Assembly: GCA_031253755.1 (NCBI GenBank) | Contig: JAIRVT010000012.1 | Span: 1 to 56,043, forward strand | Direction of reading: 5' to 3' | Length of the DNA: 56,043 nt | DNA from: Enterobacteriaceae bacterium | GTDB taxonomy: Bacteria; Pseudomonadota; Gammaproteobacteria; Enterobacterales; Enterobacteriaceae | Part shown: piece by piece, positions 42,516-52,299 of the stretch | Layout: every line of letters starts with the position of its first letter | Position numbering within the stretch: the first letter of the stretch is position 1 | Translations under genes and position numbers: made by a program | The notes under the pieces: generated by a model | Told to the model about the DNA's origin: nothing | Seen by the model: only the letters and a program-made list of their open reading frames with translations | The model's database searches: none

Positions 42516-42616
42516 CTGACGAACATTTTCACAACAGATTTTTAAGTCCACATCTTTGAGAGGTGGGGGCTTGTTTGTTCGTTTAACAACATAATTTGAG
42601 CCAGTTCACATTTTAA

Positions 42617-42697
42617 ATGAAAATGACAGAAATTCTTTTCACTGTGTTATGTAGACTGGCCGCCACGATCAATGAGGCACCATTACATGACCACTGA
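42617..42697 (+). CDS. yrbN: Small protein YrbN, overlapping the deaD start
   Basis: A 26-codon frame, [20 protein letters not shown] plus APLHDH, ends at TGA 42695-42697 and overlaps the deaD start by 11 bp. E. coli has a 26-residue protein YrbN at this place, and length, position and the CRLAA segment agree. The role of YrbN is unknown; coupling to deaD translation is likely from the overlap. Too short for usual gene callers. Confidence 0.75.
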   Translation: MKMTEILFTVLCRLAATINEAPLHDH

Positions 42698-44642
42698 GAC
42701 TGAAATCTCTTTTGCTGATTTAGGATTATCAGCACCTATTCTTTCTGCACTGCAAGACATGGGCTACGAAAAGCCTTCGCCAATTCAACAGCAGTGTATA
42801 CCTCACCTGTTAAATGGTCGTGACGTGCTGGGCATGGCGCAGACCGGAAGCGGAAAAACTGCGGCATTCAGCTTACCTTTACTGCATAACATTGATGCTG
42901 AGCTTAAAGCTCCACAGATCCTTGTGTTAGCGCCGACTCGTGAACTGGCGGTACAGGTTGCTGAAGCATGTTCCGATTTTTCTAAACACATGCGTAATGT
43001 GAATGTTGTTGCGCTTTATGGTGGACAGCGTTATGACGTTCAATTGCGTGCCTTGCGTCAAGGGCCACAAGTGGTTGTGGGAACGCCGGGCCGCCTGTTG
43101 GATCACCTGAAACGTGGCACGCTGGATCTGTCCAACCTGAAAGGTTTGGTATTGGATGAAGCTGACGAAATGCTGCGTATGGGCTTTATCGAAGATGTTG
43201 AAAACATCATGAGCCAGATCCCTGCTGAACACCAGACTGCACTGTTTTCAGCCACCATGCCGGAAGCGATTCGCCGTATTACGCGTCGTTTCATGAACGA
43301 TCCACAGGAAGTTCGTATCCAGAGCAGCGTCACCAACCGTCCTGACATCAGCCAGAGCTACTGGTCTGTTTACGGTATGCGCAAAAATGAAGCGCTGGTT
43401 CGTTTCCTTGAAGCGGAAGATTTTGATGCGGCGATTATTTTCGTTCGTACCAAAAATGCAACACTGGAAGTGGCTGAAACCCTTGAGCGTAACGGTTATA
43501 ACTCTGCGGCGCTGAACGGCGACATGAATCAGGCTCTGCGTGAGCAGACATTAGAACGCCTGAAAGATGGTCGTCTGGATATCCTGATCGCTACCGATGT
43601 TGCGGCCCGTGGTCTGGATGTTGAGCGTATCAGTCTGGTTGTTAACTACGACATCCCAATGGATGCTGAATCCTATGTCCACCGTATCGGCCGTACCGGT
43701 CGTGCAGGTCGTGCGGGTCGTGCGCTGTTGTTTGTTGAAAACCGTGAGCGTCGTCTGCTGCGTAACGTTGAACGCACCATGAAGCTGACCATTCCAGAAG
43801 TTGAACTGCCAAACGCAGAACTTCTGAGCCAGCGCCGTCTGGAGAAATTCGCGGCGAATGTTCAGCAACAACTGGAAAGCAGCGATCTGGATCAGTACCG
43901 TGCTCTGCTGTCTAAACTGAGCACCAGTGACGAACTGGATATGGAAACATTGGCCGCTGCCCTGCTGAAAATGGCACAAGGTGAGCGCCCGCTTATTCTG
44001 CCACCGGATCCGGTTCGCCGTCCTCGTCGTGAATTCAACGATCGTAATGACCGTGATGATCGTCGCCGTAACAACAATGGCTTCGGTGAGCGTGACAGAG
44101 GTGAGCGCAGTGACAGAGGCGATCGTCCTCGCCGTGAACGTCGTGATGTTGGCGATATGGAACTGTATCGCATTGAAGTGGGCCGTGATGATGGCGTTGA
44201 AGTTCGCCACATTGTTGGTGCTATCGCTAACGAAGGTGACATCAGCAGCCGCTACATCGGTAACATCAAACTGTTCGCAACGCACTCTACCATTGAGCTG
44301 CCAAAAGGAATGCCGGGCGACTTGCTGTCTCACTTTACCCGTACCCGCATTCTGAATAAGCCTATGAACATGCAGTTAATGGGCGATGCACAACCATTTG
44401 AACGCCGTGAGCGTCGTGGTGGTGGTGGTGGTGGTCGTGGCGGCAACGCAGGCAATGGCGGTGAGCGCGGCAATGCTCCACGTCGCGATCGTGAAGGTTT
44501 CAGCAATGGCGGTGGTCGTCGCTTTAACAACGAACGTCGCAATGGTGGCGGTGGTGGTGGTGAGCGCGGTGGTTTCCGTGGCCGCAATGAAGAAGGTGGC
44601 CAACGCCGTCGTCAGCAATCAAGCAACAATAACGCGCAATAA
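42687..44642 (+). CDS. deaD: DEAD-box RNA helicase DeaD (CsdA)
   Basis: A 651-residue cold-shock RNA helicase in ribosome biogenesis and mRNA decay. Start [20 protein letters not shown] at 42687 behind GAGG; a frame opening 15 bp upstream adds five residues. Motifs: [27 protein letters not shown], and [11 protein letters not shown]. The DbpA-like RNA-binding domain ([20 protein letters not shown]) follows at about 490-560, then a long Gly/Arg/Asn-rich RGG-type tail, including [11 protein letters not shown]. Confidence 0.98.
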   Translation: MTTETEISFADLGLSAPILSALQDMGYEKPSPIQQQCIPHLLNGRDVLGMAQTGSGKTAAFSLPLLHNIDAELKAPQILVLAPTRELAVQVAEACSDFSKHMRNVNVVALYGGQRYDVQLRALRQGPQVVVGTPGRLLDHLKRGTLDLSNLKGLVLDEADEMLRMGFIEDVENIMSQIPAEHQTALFSATMPEAIRRITRRFMNDPQEVRIQSSVTNRPDISQSYWSVYGMRKNEALVRFLEAEDFDAAIIFVRTKNATLEVAETLERNGYNSAALNGDMNQALREQTLERLKDGRLDILIATDVAARGLDVERISLVVNYDIPMDAESYVHRIGRTGRAGRAGRALLFVENRERRLLRNVERTMKLTIPEVELPNAELLSQRRLEKFAANVQQQLESSDLDQYRALLSKLSTSDELDMETLAAALLKMAQGERPLILPPDPVRRPRREFNDRNDRDDRRRNNNGFGERDRGERSDRGDRPRRERRDVGDMELYRIEVGRDDGVEVRHIVGAIANEGDISSRYIGNIKLFATHSTIELPKGMPGDLLSHFTRTRILNKPMNMQLMGDAQPFERRERRGGGGGGRGGNAGNGGERGNAPRRDREGFSNGGGRRFNNERRNGGGGGGERGGFRGRNEEGGQRRRQQSSNNNAQ

Positions 44643-44680
44643 TTGTTGATTGTTGTAATGCACTAAAAACTGAATAGTAA

Positions 44681-44717
44681 AAAGCCCTTTCTCTAATCAA
44701 TGAGGAAGGGCTTTTTT
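44681..44717 (+). terminator. Terminator after deaD
   Basis: AAAGCCCTTTCTC and GAGGAAGGGCTTTTTT pair around an 8-nt loop. Strong, with a T run on the plus strand, and A runs on the other strand for the ParE remnant. Confidence 0.9.
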
Positions 44718-44938
44718 ATATTTTTGACATTTTTACTTTTTAGCCATTCTCTGGCGGTATGAAGCACATTCAGAATGCGAACAATGTCTCCCACGACATC
44801 GTAAATCAAAATGTAATTGGAATGCACTGCCAGTTCGCGAGTACCCGCAACTCTACCGAGCCGGGCAGAATTCGGGTGTTTGATCAATGATGTTGCTTTT
44901 TCTAAAAATGATTCGTCAAGAGCAATTGCTGTTTCACC
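44693..44938 (-). pseudogene. Truncated ParE/RelE-type toxin remnant
   Basis: The frame reads LDESFLEKATSLIKHPNSAR, then LGRVAGTRELAVHSNYILIY and ILNVLHTAREW, the C-terminal two thirds of a ParE/RelE toxin: the GRV-GTREL-VH-NYILIY core and the VLH-AR-W end are diagnostic. It is stopped upstream by TGA (44939-44941) and lacks the first ~20-25 residues; no antitoxin gene is present. The coding frame overlaps the deaD terminator. Such toxins inhibit gyrase or cleave mRNA when intact. This copy is presumably inactive. Confidence 0.75.
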
Positions 44939-44961
44939 TCAGTTTTTCTTTGCAAAATGTA

Positions 44962-44990
44962 AAATATCCGCCCTTTACGAGCGGATATTT
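44962..44990 (-). terminator. Terminator of the invasin-like gene
   Basis: AAATATCCGC and GCGGATATTT, a perfect 10-bp stem with a 9-nt loop; on the minus strand a T-rich run follows. It lies 17 bp beyond the stop codon. Confidence 0.85.
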
Positions 44991-45006
44991 AGCAGATTAA
45001 GCCAGA

Positions 45007-47865
45007 TTAATAATAACAAGTCACATAATCAGCTGTAGCATCAGCAATAACGTGGTCTAATTTATTAGCGTCATCAATATTGACTGTAAAATGACCGCCC
45101 GGATGACCATATTCATCTTTTCTATCCCCGGCAAATGTAGAAGATCGATAAGAACGCTCTTTTGGCCAGCCATGCTCATCATTCATCACATTATTTTGAT
45201 GCTCTTCGTACAGTTTGAGTAACTGCTCTCTTGAAGGCACGAGTTTACCGTGATTCCTGCAATACTTGTTTGCACTCGCATAAGCAAAACGCACCCAAAT
45301 CTCATTATTTTCCTTGTGGATACTCAGGCCATGGCGTCTTTCTGCTCGTATTTCATTGAGAAGAGAGGGGCGTGTGAACGTGCCGTCAGAGGTTGTAACT
45401 GTGTTATCCATATGCCCCCAAAAGTTGGCTTCAGGCGTATCGGGGCTGGTGGCAACAGTAAAAATGACATCCTTCGTTTTCGGCGCTGAAACACCATAAG
45501 CATTTACCTGCAACGTCGTATTGACCCCCAGTCCATTAGGATCCGTGACAGAAAGCGCTGAAAGTGCCTGATCACCGGTGAATCCCTGATAGTGGATTGG
45601 CGTATCGTCTATCTGCACAGTCGCGGTCTGAGACGCGCCCTGACGGTTTATTGCGTTGATCGCTTTTACCTCGATAGGAACATTGTTTACCGGTTTCCCG
45701 TGATTGAATGTTTTTACATTCAACGTAATGGTTTCACCTTTTTTAACTTTTGCTGTGTTGACCGTGATTTCGAATTTATCCGCAATCCCTTTAACTTTTC
45801 CGCCAGGAGTACCCTCTTTGGTGTTATTACCCTGCATCTGGCTCATACTGGTATCAACGGTTTTGGTATTCCCTGTGATGTGAAGACCATTTTGCGCCTG
45901 CACCGTCAGCGCTTTCACCTTACCGGCATCTTCCAATGTCAGTTTATAGTCAGGAATTTTACCCGATTCGACAATCGTACTGCCTTTGGCGATATCAACA
46001 TTCCCTTTATTTCCCCACAGATAGCGTGATTTATCGACGTTTTCACCGTGATTAGCATTAAATGTGTAAGTTGCACTGAGGACATATCCCATCTCCAATT
46101 TGCCTGATATCACGAGATCGCTAACGATAGGTTTATCGGGATGGAAAAAAGTAATTTCTACGGATTTGATATCCAGCCCTTTCACTTCAGGTGTAACCGT
46201 CAGTACGCCCACTTTTACACCCGCCGTGAGTGACGCCTTATAAACACCCGGTTGTGTCTCTTTGGCGGGGTCGATCTTAGGTGCACTCCCCTCACCTTCT
46301 AAACCGTGGGTGAGAAATTTGATATCGTCAGCAGCACCAATAATTGGCTTGCCATCTTCACCGATTAACGTCAACGTCAGGACGGTGGAAGAATGACCAT
46401 CGGCAGATAATTCATGGTCTTTTGCCGTAAAGGTCGACTTGTCAGCACTGGCGGGTTCCTGCAATACCTGAACCTGCGCTTCTACCCGTTTGGAAGCATT
46501 GCCGTGCTGATCGTAAGCAACCGCACCAATGGTGTAAGCATTCTTACCATGAGGATAATATTTTGGCAGCGTCAACACGTAAGTATTGTCATTTTTCCGC
46601 GTGATCTTGCCTCCACTGACACGTAGATTCTCGGCATCCCACTCGATATTTTTCAGCCCATACTTGCTGTTAACGCTAAGATGAATCGATTTGGTTTCAC
46701 CGCCATAACCCGAAATCAGTTTATCCATTGTCAGCCGGATAACTTCGCGTTTGCGATATTCCAGAACAATTTGGTTATTGCGTTCAACGAGATCATAGCG
46801 GCTACCTTGCAAGGTTCGCCTGAAAGCCACCGCATCAGGATCAATCTGTTTTGACCACGGCGTACCAAATTGGTAATTCACCTCCATATTGAACAACGTT
46901 TCACCGCGACCGGATGTCTCTTGTTTACGGTCAAGGCCGAAAGTCAGCAACGGAACGGGGGTATAGTTAATTCCGGCAGTAAAGGCTGCCGGGTTTTGAC
47001 TGCGGCGATTCTGATTGATCAGGCCGACTTCATTACCGAAATATTGTTCATACACCAGCTCCCCTCCCAGTTGTGGCAAGGCGGGAATATAGCCCTGTGC
47101 TCTCACATCGAAGCCGTTGGCAGGGCGTTCATCATAATCTTTCAGTAAGCGCGATTCTTTCCAGTTACTTAAGCGAAAATAGCCATTCAGACCCAATTTC
47201 AGGTAATCACGGGCGTATTCGGCCCCCAGACCGAGCCGGCTATTACGCCCGGTCATATCGTAATCCCAAAAAGCGTTATAACCCAGCATCCAGCCATCAA
47301 AGAACCGACGTTGCCCCAGCCCGATATTGAGGGTATTGCGTTTATCAATGCGACGTATGCCAAATTGCGTGAAATCTATCGTATGGAGGCTATCATACAG
47401 CGGCAGCAACATATCAAGCTGGCTGCCATCCAGATGACCATGCCGGTCAATATTGGTCTGTACGCGAGCTGTACCGTAGTGTCCCAGCCAATTCTGAAGC
47501 TGCTGATTGGCCTTGCCAACAGCCAAATGACCTAACTGGTTTATTGCGCTGCTACCCGAGCTATCACCACTCAATATCTCACCGGCACGTGTGGCGATAT
47601 TTGCCAGATTGCGCTCTGCATCATCGGCTTTAGTTTCAGAAACAAGTTTGGTCGCTGTTTTGCCCTGTTTCAGACTATCGGGATCTGTTGTTGTGGCTGT
47701 TGAAGGAAAATATTGAGAAGCCGTATGCGTTTCAGCGCTGGCGGAGGTGAACATAAATGCCCCCGCCAATGGGAACGAAAATTGGGCGATAATATTTATC
47801 CAGGCTACTCGCTTCAGCAAGTATTGCTGGCGTTGCGCCCGCAGCTTATCAAGTTTTTTATGCAT
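45007..47865 (-). CDS. Intimin/invasin-type inverse autotransporter adhesin
   Basis: A 952-residue outer-membrane adhesin starting MHKKLDKLRAQRQQYLLKRV; a frame from 47949 adds 28 unlikely residues. A long signal peptide ends at about SASA (47). The inverse-autotransporter beta-domain spans about 130-390 (HYGTARVQTNIDRHGHLDGS, WMLGYNAFWDYDMTGRNSRL, LGLGAEYARDYLKLG, NGYFRLSNWKES). Three or more Ig-like (Big1-type) repeats follow, and a C-terminal domain rich in Trp and Tyr has three cysteines (YCRNHGK and YVTCYY). No LysM domain was recognised. It probably mediates host or self adhesion. It sits where E. coli has mtr and the yhbW-yhbT genes. Confidence 0.92.
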   Translation of the reverse strand: MHKKLDKLRAQRQQYLLKRVAWINIIAQFSFPLAGAFMFTSASAETHTASQYFPSTATTTDPDSLKQGKTATKLVSETKADDAERNLANIATRAGEILSGDSSGSSAINQLGHLAVGKANQQLQNWLGHYGTARVQTNIDRHGHLDGSQLDMLLPLYDSLHTIDFTQFGIRRIDKRNTLNIGLGQRRFFDGWMLGYNAFWDYDMTGRNSRLGLGAEYARDYLKLGLNGYFRLSNWKESRLLKDYDERPANGFDVRAQGYIPALPQLGGELVYEQYFGNEVGLINQNRRSQNPAAFTAGINYTPVPLLTFGLDRKQETSGRGETLFNMEVNYQFGTPWSKQIDPDAVAFRRTLQGSRYDLVERNNQIVLEYRKREVIRLTMDKLISGYGGETKSIHLSVNSKYGLKNIEWDAENLRVSGGKITRKNDNTYVLTLPKYYPHGKNAYTIGAVAYDQHGNASKRVEAQVQVLQEPASADKSTFTAKDHELSADGHSSTVLTLTLIGEDGKPIIGAADDIKFLTHGLEGEGSAPKIDPAKETQPGVYKASLTAGVKVGVLTVTPEVKGLDIKSVEITFFHPDKPIVSDLVISGKLEMGYVLSATYTFNANHGENVDKSRYLWGNKGNVDIAKGSTIVESGKIPDYKLTLEDAGKVKALTVQAQNGLHITGNTKTVDTSMSQMQGNNTKEGTPGGKVKGIADKFEITVNTAKVKKGETITLNVKTFNHGKPVNNVPIEVKAINAINRQGASQTATVQIDDTPIHYQGFTGDQALSALSVTDPNGLGVNTTLQVNAYGVSAPKTKDVIFTVATSPDTPEANFWGHMDNTVTTSDGTFTRPSLLNEIRAERRHGLSIHKENNEIWVRFAYASANKYCRNHGKLVPSREQLLKLYEEHQNNVMNDEHGWPKERSYRSSTFAGDRKDEYGHPGGHFTVNIDDANKLDHVIADATADYVTCYY

Positions 47866-48835
47866 ATATATAAACCTGTAATAGTAAAAGCGATCAGGTA
47901 ATGGCGTTATAAATGAATGGCAAAAAGTAAATTGCCTTATTTGAGACATTAAAAGTCGGTTAACAAAATCATTGTTAACTTGTTATCGAATAGGTTATTG
48001 ATCTGACATGTGTTGTTCACGTAGCTTTTTATTCCAACATAAAATTATTTTCTGGTCAACATGACTTTATTCATCCGAAACCATAAATAAATGATGAATT
48101 CTAAAATTTAAAAAATGAATAAATAACCGATATATTTCCGGACTATAAAAAAGAATATAAATTACAAAAAATACAATAAAAACATATAACTATACTTTAT
48201 ATCTATATATAAAAAGATTAACTTACCGAGAAATAAGATAATTTTAAATATAATAAACAAATAATAAATCAATATTTAAATATAATCATTATTGATTTTT
48301 CGTCTAATTTTCATTTAATTAACCATTAATTATTTTATTTTTTATGAGAATATATTTATATGATAATTATATTAACCGATAGCAATATGGTTAATTAAAT
48401 ATCAATTGATAAATTATTTTTAATAATGAATGAAACCTCGATGATGATCAGATATCCGGGTATTTATTAATTTTTTGCCTTGCTGCCACTTATAAATTAT
48501 TAGGTATATAATGTATTGCGTGACCTTCGAAATATTTTATTTTTGTCAATGATCTGGCGCACGAATTTCTAACAAGAATTCATGAAAAGGGTGTCACACT
48601 AGCGGGTAAACGGTAAGTTAAAAAAATGCTGTTATACACGTCGTCTTTCAAGTTGCCTCTTTGTTGCTGCTCTCGCTCGCCCCAGTCGCATAGTTATCTA
48701 TGCTCAGGGACTTACTCGTTTGCCGCCGCGATGCAACTCGAAATCCATAGTGTATGGGACTAATGTGTCTAAATTAACAGCATTGATTTCTGGTGAGTTT
48801 TGATCTGGTGTCATGCTTGGGGTTTGTAAAACGTA
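47866..48835. other. AT-rich region upstream of the invasin-like gene
   Basis: About 970 bp containing the invasin leader, then about 550 bp of extremely AT-rich DNA (48050-48540) with no credible gene, and an ERIC copy (48633-48756). The base composition differs sharply from the genes on both sides and suggests acquired or silenced DNA. Confidence 0.65.
48633..48756 (-). repeat. ERIC element upstream of the HlyD-like gene
   Basis: TATACACGTCGTCTTTCAAG, GCTCTCGCTCGCCCCAGTCG, CATAGTTATCTATGCTC, GATGCAACTCGAAATCCATA and GTGTAT, a full-length copy. Confidence 0.92.
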
Positions 48836-49810
48836 ATGAAAAAAAGAACACTTTTCACGATATTGCTGATTATTTTTCTGACGGCAATGGCTGTGCTGTT
48901 TCGCTCGCATCATCATAATTTATTGTTACAGGGGGAAGTGGACGCACCAGAGATTATCATCACTTCTAAAGCACCCGGCCGGGTGGCAAAACGCTATGTT
49001 GAGCGGGGAGATGATGTCAAAGCCGGTCAGCTCTTGATAACACTTGAGGCGCCTGAAATAACAGCAAAAGTTGCCGCAGCGCAGGCAGCCCGTGATCAGG
49101 CAAAAGCGAAACTGGAACTCTCCCTGCATGGTACGCGGGAAGAAAATATCCGCAGTCTGGAAGCCACATTTTCGCAGGCAGAATCCACCTATAACAATGC
49201 AAAACGTGAATTTGATCGGATTAGCCGTATCTCAACCCAAGGTTATTCTTCCGCCAGTGAGTTAGATAATGCACGGCATACGCGCGATATTGCCTATCAG
49301 AAAATGCTGTCAGCCAAAGCAGAATTGGACGAAGGGAAAAACGGTGATCGCATGGAATTACGCCAACAATATCAGGCGGCACTGAATGAAGCAGAAGAAA
49401 AATTGCTGGAATTGAAAGTTCAGAGTGATGATTTACAAGTTAAAGCGCCTGTTGATGGTGAAATCGGTCCTCTTCCGGCGGAAATCGGGCAACAGTTCAA
49501 CGCCAGCAGCCCACTGGCGACATTAATCCACATGCCTGAAATCTATTTTGTCTATAACTTGCGCGAAGATATTCTGGCTAAAGTCCGTAAAGGCGACAAA
49601 ATTACCTTGAGTGTGCCGGCACTGGGCAACAAAACAGAGATTGAGGCGGAAGTCCGTTATATCGCCCCGATGGGAGATTACACGACAAAACGTGCAACCC
49701 GCGCCACCGGTGACTTTGACCTGAGAACTTTTGAAGTGCGTTTGTACCCGTTGAAGCCGGTGGATGGGTTACGTCCCGGTATGAGTGCGTTATGGCACTG
49801 GGATAAGTAG
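48836..49810 (+). CDS. HlyD-family membrane-fusion protein (periplasmic adaptor)
   Basis: A 324-residue adaptor with an N-terminal membrane anchor (about 7-25), a biotinyl-lipoyl-like domain (VDAPEIIITSKAPGRVAKRY; the matching half DLQVKAPVDGEIGPL), a long coiled-coil hairpin (about 78-195) and a beta-barrel part (RKGDKITLSVPALGNK). It resembles YhiI/YbhG-type adaptors of ABC exporters. It is the first gene of a three-gene unit, with the permease 10 bp downstream. No outer-membrane factor is encoded here, so TolC is a likely partner. Confidence 0.88.
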   Translation: MKKRTLFTILLIIFLTAMAVLFRSHHHNLLLQGEVDAPEIIITSKAPGRVAKRYVERGDDVKAGQLLITLEAPEITAKVAAAQAARDQAKAKLELSLHGTREENIRSLEATFSQAESTYNNAKREFDRISRISTQGYSSASELDNARHTRDIAYQKMLSAKAELDEGKNGDRMELRQQYQAALNEAEEKLLELKVQSDDLQVKAPVDGEIGPLPAEIGQQFNASSPLATLIHMPEIYFVYNLREDILAKVRKGDKITLSVPALGNKTEIEAEVRYIAPMGDYTTKRATRATGDFDLRTFEVRLYPLKPVDGLRPGMSALWHWDK

Positions 49811-49820
49811 GAACAGCTTG

Positions 49821-51026
49821 ATGAGCAAAAAAGCTGTAGGGCCGGGTTCTGGGGGGAAACGTTTTTGGCGAAAGCGTTTCGGATGGAACGGTTTTGGATG
49901 GAATAGCTTTGAACAGGCATTTAGCAATGAAATGCGGGTTGCGCTACGCAGCCCGGTCTACCATTGGTTGAGCTGGCTATTCCCTCTATTGCTGTTTATC
50001 TTAATCAGCGCCAATTTTTCCGAGGGAACGCTGCTAAATCTGCCGGTTTCAGCGATAGATAACGATCACAGCTCATTATCACGCACATTGATCCGCAATT
50101 TAGATGCAGCTTCTCATGCGGATGTGAAAACCTATGATAATGAATTATCGAAATCACTGGATCGCTTAGGTTCGGCAGAAGATTACGCGTTACTTTATCT
50201 TCCCCACGACCTTGAAAAAGATGCGCTCAGCGGTAAACGGCCTGCGGTGAGTATTTATTACAATGCGCTGTTTTATGGCCCCGGACGTTATTCCGTGATG
50301 GATTTCCCTGGGTTGATGGCAGAAACGAACAATAAATACCGCCAGATCATTGCGGCCGAAATTGGCCGCCCGCTTCCGCCACTGGCTAAAGCAACAATGA
50401 GTTATGACAGCCTGTTTAATGCCAGCGGCAGTTATATTTATTATCAGCAATTTGCAGCAACCATCCACATATTACAGCTGTTTGTCGTCACCTGTACCAT
50501 CTACACGATGGCAAGGGGAAAGCAGCTCCTGAGTGCCAAACAGTTTATCCCGACATTATTGGGAAAACTGGCTCCCCATACCCTGATATTCACCCTGTTG
50601 TTGATGGTCGAAATCACGATATTGGTTGCATTATCGGGCGCTAAAGTGGCGGGTAATCCACTGTATATGCCGATTGTCGGTTTTTTCTACGTTATCGCCG
50701 CGCAAAGTGTCGGCCTGATGCTGTTTAGTTTTTGCAGCAGTACATTAACCGCTTATTCGCTGATCGGTATGCTGGTGAGTATTGCCATGTCCTTTTCTGG
50801 CATGGTGGTGCCTGAACTTTCGATGATCTGGCTGGCAAGGGTTTTTGCAAATATTGAACCCTTGACTCACGCCCTGCGCGCCATGTTCGATATTTTTTTA
50901 CGGGAAGTGTCATTGAAAGTCATTCTGCATGTTTGCACAGTATTGATGATTTACCCTTTGGTATGTGCCGTGTTGATCCGCAACCGCCTGTGGAAACGAC
51001 TGAATCAGCCGGAAGGCATCATATGA
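49821..51026 (+). CDS. ABC-2-type transporter permease (first of two)
   Basis: A 401-residue permease, start MSKKAVGPGSGGKR behind AGGA; an upstream ATG lies in the preceding gene. The N-terminus has a local Trp/Gly/Phe/Arg-rich duplication (FWRKRFGWNGFGWNSF). One membrane segment at about 55-75, a large periplasmic domain (about 80-230), then five membrane segments at the end, the YhhJ/YbhS plan. It probably forms a dimer with the next gene product. No ATPase is encoded beside it. Confidence 0.85.
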   Translation: MSKKAVGPGSGGKRFWRKRFGWNGFGWNSFEQAFSNEMRVALRSPVYHWLSWLFPLLLFILISANFSEGTLLNLPVSAIDNDHSSLSRTLIRNLDAASHADVKTYDNELSKSLDRLGSAEDYALLYLPHDLEKDALSGKRPAVSIYYNALFYGPGRYSVMDFPGLMAETNNKYRQIIAAEIGRPLPPLAKATMSYDSLFNASGSYIYYQQFAATIHILQLFVVTCTIYTMARGKQLLSAKQFIPTLLGKLAPHTLIFTLLLMVEITILVALSGAKVAGNPLYMPIVGFFYVIAAQSVGLMLFSFCSSTLTAYSLIGMLVSIAMSFSGMVVPELSMIWLARVFANIEPLTHALRAMFDIFLREVSLKVILHVCTVLMIYPLVCAVLIRNRLWKRLNQPEGII

Positions 51027-51044
51027 TGCAGGGGAAGCAGCCAA

Positions 51045-52205
51045 ATGAATAACTGGAATTTGTATTGGGCGACTTTCAACAAGATATTGGTTGGAATGTT
51101 GAAAAAACCGATGTGGCTCATCATGCTGCTCATTACGTTATGTCTGATGAGTCTGGCCTATGTTCAGCCCACATCATGGGATCTGCCTATCGCGGTTATC
51201 GATCAGGACAACAGCCACATGAGCCGGGAGCTGATCCGCCATATTGACGCGACGGCAAAAGTGGAAACCACCAACTATATCCATCTTGCCGAAGCCCGTA
51301 CTGACATGCTACAGCGGAAACTCTTCGCAATTATCATTGTTCCGACCGATTTTGAAAAACGCCTTCTGGGCGGGCAAAATGTCACCGTACCGGTTTACGG
51401 CGATGCCACCAACCGCTTTGCCAACGCACAGATTCAGCAGGATTTAATGTCGGCCTATCAGCAACTACTATCCGAATATAACACGCTGTTACTTTTGCAA
51501 TCCGGTTTCAGCATAGAACAGATAAAAGTGCTGCTGGAACCGATTCGGGGCGAAACGAACGGCCTGTTCAATCCGGGTATCAGTTATGCCGCCATTGTTT
51601 TTCCGGGATTATTGGTGATGCTTTTACAGCATTCCCTGTTGATCACCTGCGTGCGTGTCAGTATTACCATCCGTGGAACGCCCAAGGGCAAGCCTCCGCT
51701 GCCGGTTTATCTGGGTGCACTGTCTGCCCTGTTACCGATTTGGCTATTTCTGTCGCTGATCTTTTTTGTCCTCTGGCCGTGGATATTAAGTTATCGTCAG
51801 GACGCATCAATTCCTGAACTATTGTTGATCACTTTCCCGTTCCTGCTGGCGGTATTGGGGTTAGGCAAGCTGGTGACAGAGTGTTTGCGCAGTGTGGAAA
51901 TGATTTACCTGACATTAGCGTTTGTGACCACGCCTGTTTTCTATATCTCAGGAACGATCTGGCCGATTCAGGCAATGCCTGATTGGGTAAGAGCCGTTTC
52001 AGCAGCCCTGCCATCCACCTGGGCCACAAAAATTATTGCCGGAATCAACCAAATGAATATGCCGCTGCAATGGATGCTAAAGGAAATTGCCATGATGCTG
52101 CTCCTCGGTTTCGTTTATATGGTTCTGGGTATTTTGGTGAGAATGCTGCGTAACGGAGAGCTGCGGGGAATGCGCCTTTTTACAAAACGCCGCCCGAAGA
52201 ACTGA
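51045..52205 (+). CDS. ABC-2-type transporter permease (second of two)
   Basis: A 386-residue permease with the same plan: one N-terminal segment (about 22-42), a periplasmic domain with IAVIDQDNSHMSRELIRHID, then about five segments including FVTTPVFYISGTIWPIQAMP, the conserved ABC-2 C-terminal motif. It shows PVSAIDNDHSS-like correspondence with the first permease, so the two are distant paralogues. Tightly linked (18 bp) behind it. The tail FTKRRPKN is basic and cytoplasmic. Confidence 0.87.
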   Translation: MNNWNLYWATFNKILVGMLKKPMWLIMLLITLCLMSLAYVQPTSWDLPIAVIDQDNSHMSRELIRHIDATAKVETTNYIHLAEARTDMLQRKLFAIIIVPTDFEKRLLGGQNVTVPVYGDATNRFANAQIQQDLMSAYQQLLSEYNTLLLLQSGFSIEQIKVLLEPIRGETNGLFNPGISYAAIVFPGLLVMLLQHSLLITCVRVSITIRGTPKGKPPLPVYLGALSALLPIWLFLSLIFFVLWPWILSYRQDASIPELLLITFPFLLAVLGLGKLVTECLRSVEMIYLTLAFVTTPVFYISGTIWPIQAMPDWVRAVSAALPSTWATKIIAGINQMNMPLQWMLKEIAMMLLLGFVYMVLGILVRMLRNGELRGMRLFTKRRPKN

Positions 52206-52299
52206 AAATAGATTGATCTGCGATGAGTTCCGTGCAAATGTTTCCCTCCACGTGGAACAAAAAAGAGGGCGCTGATCAGCACGATCGCGCGTTATCGTC

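Noticed and set aside
44330..44649. Gly/Val/Arg-rich frames in the end of deaD on both strands
   Set aside because: They are other-frame readings of the GGT-rich RGG tail of DeaD.
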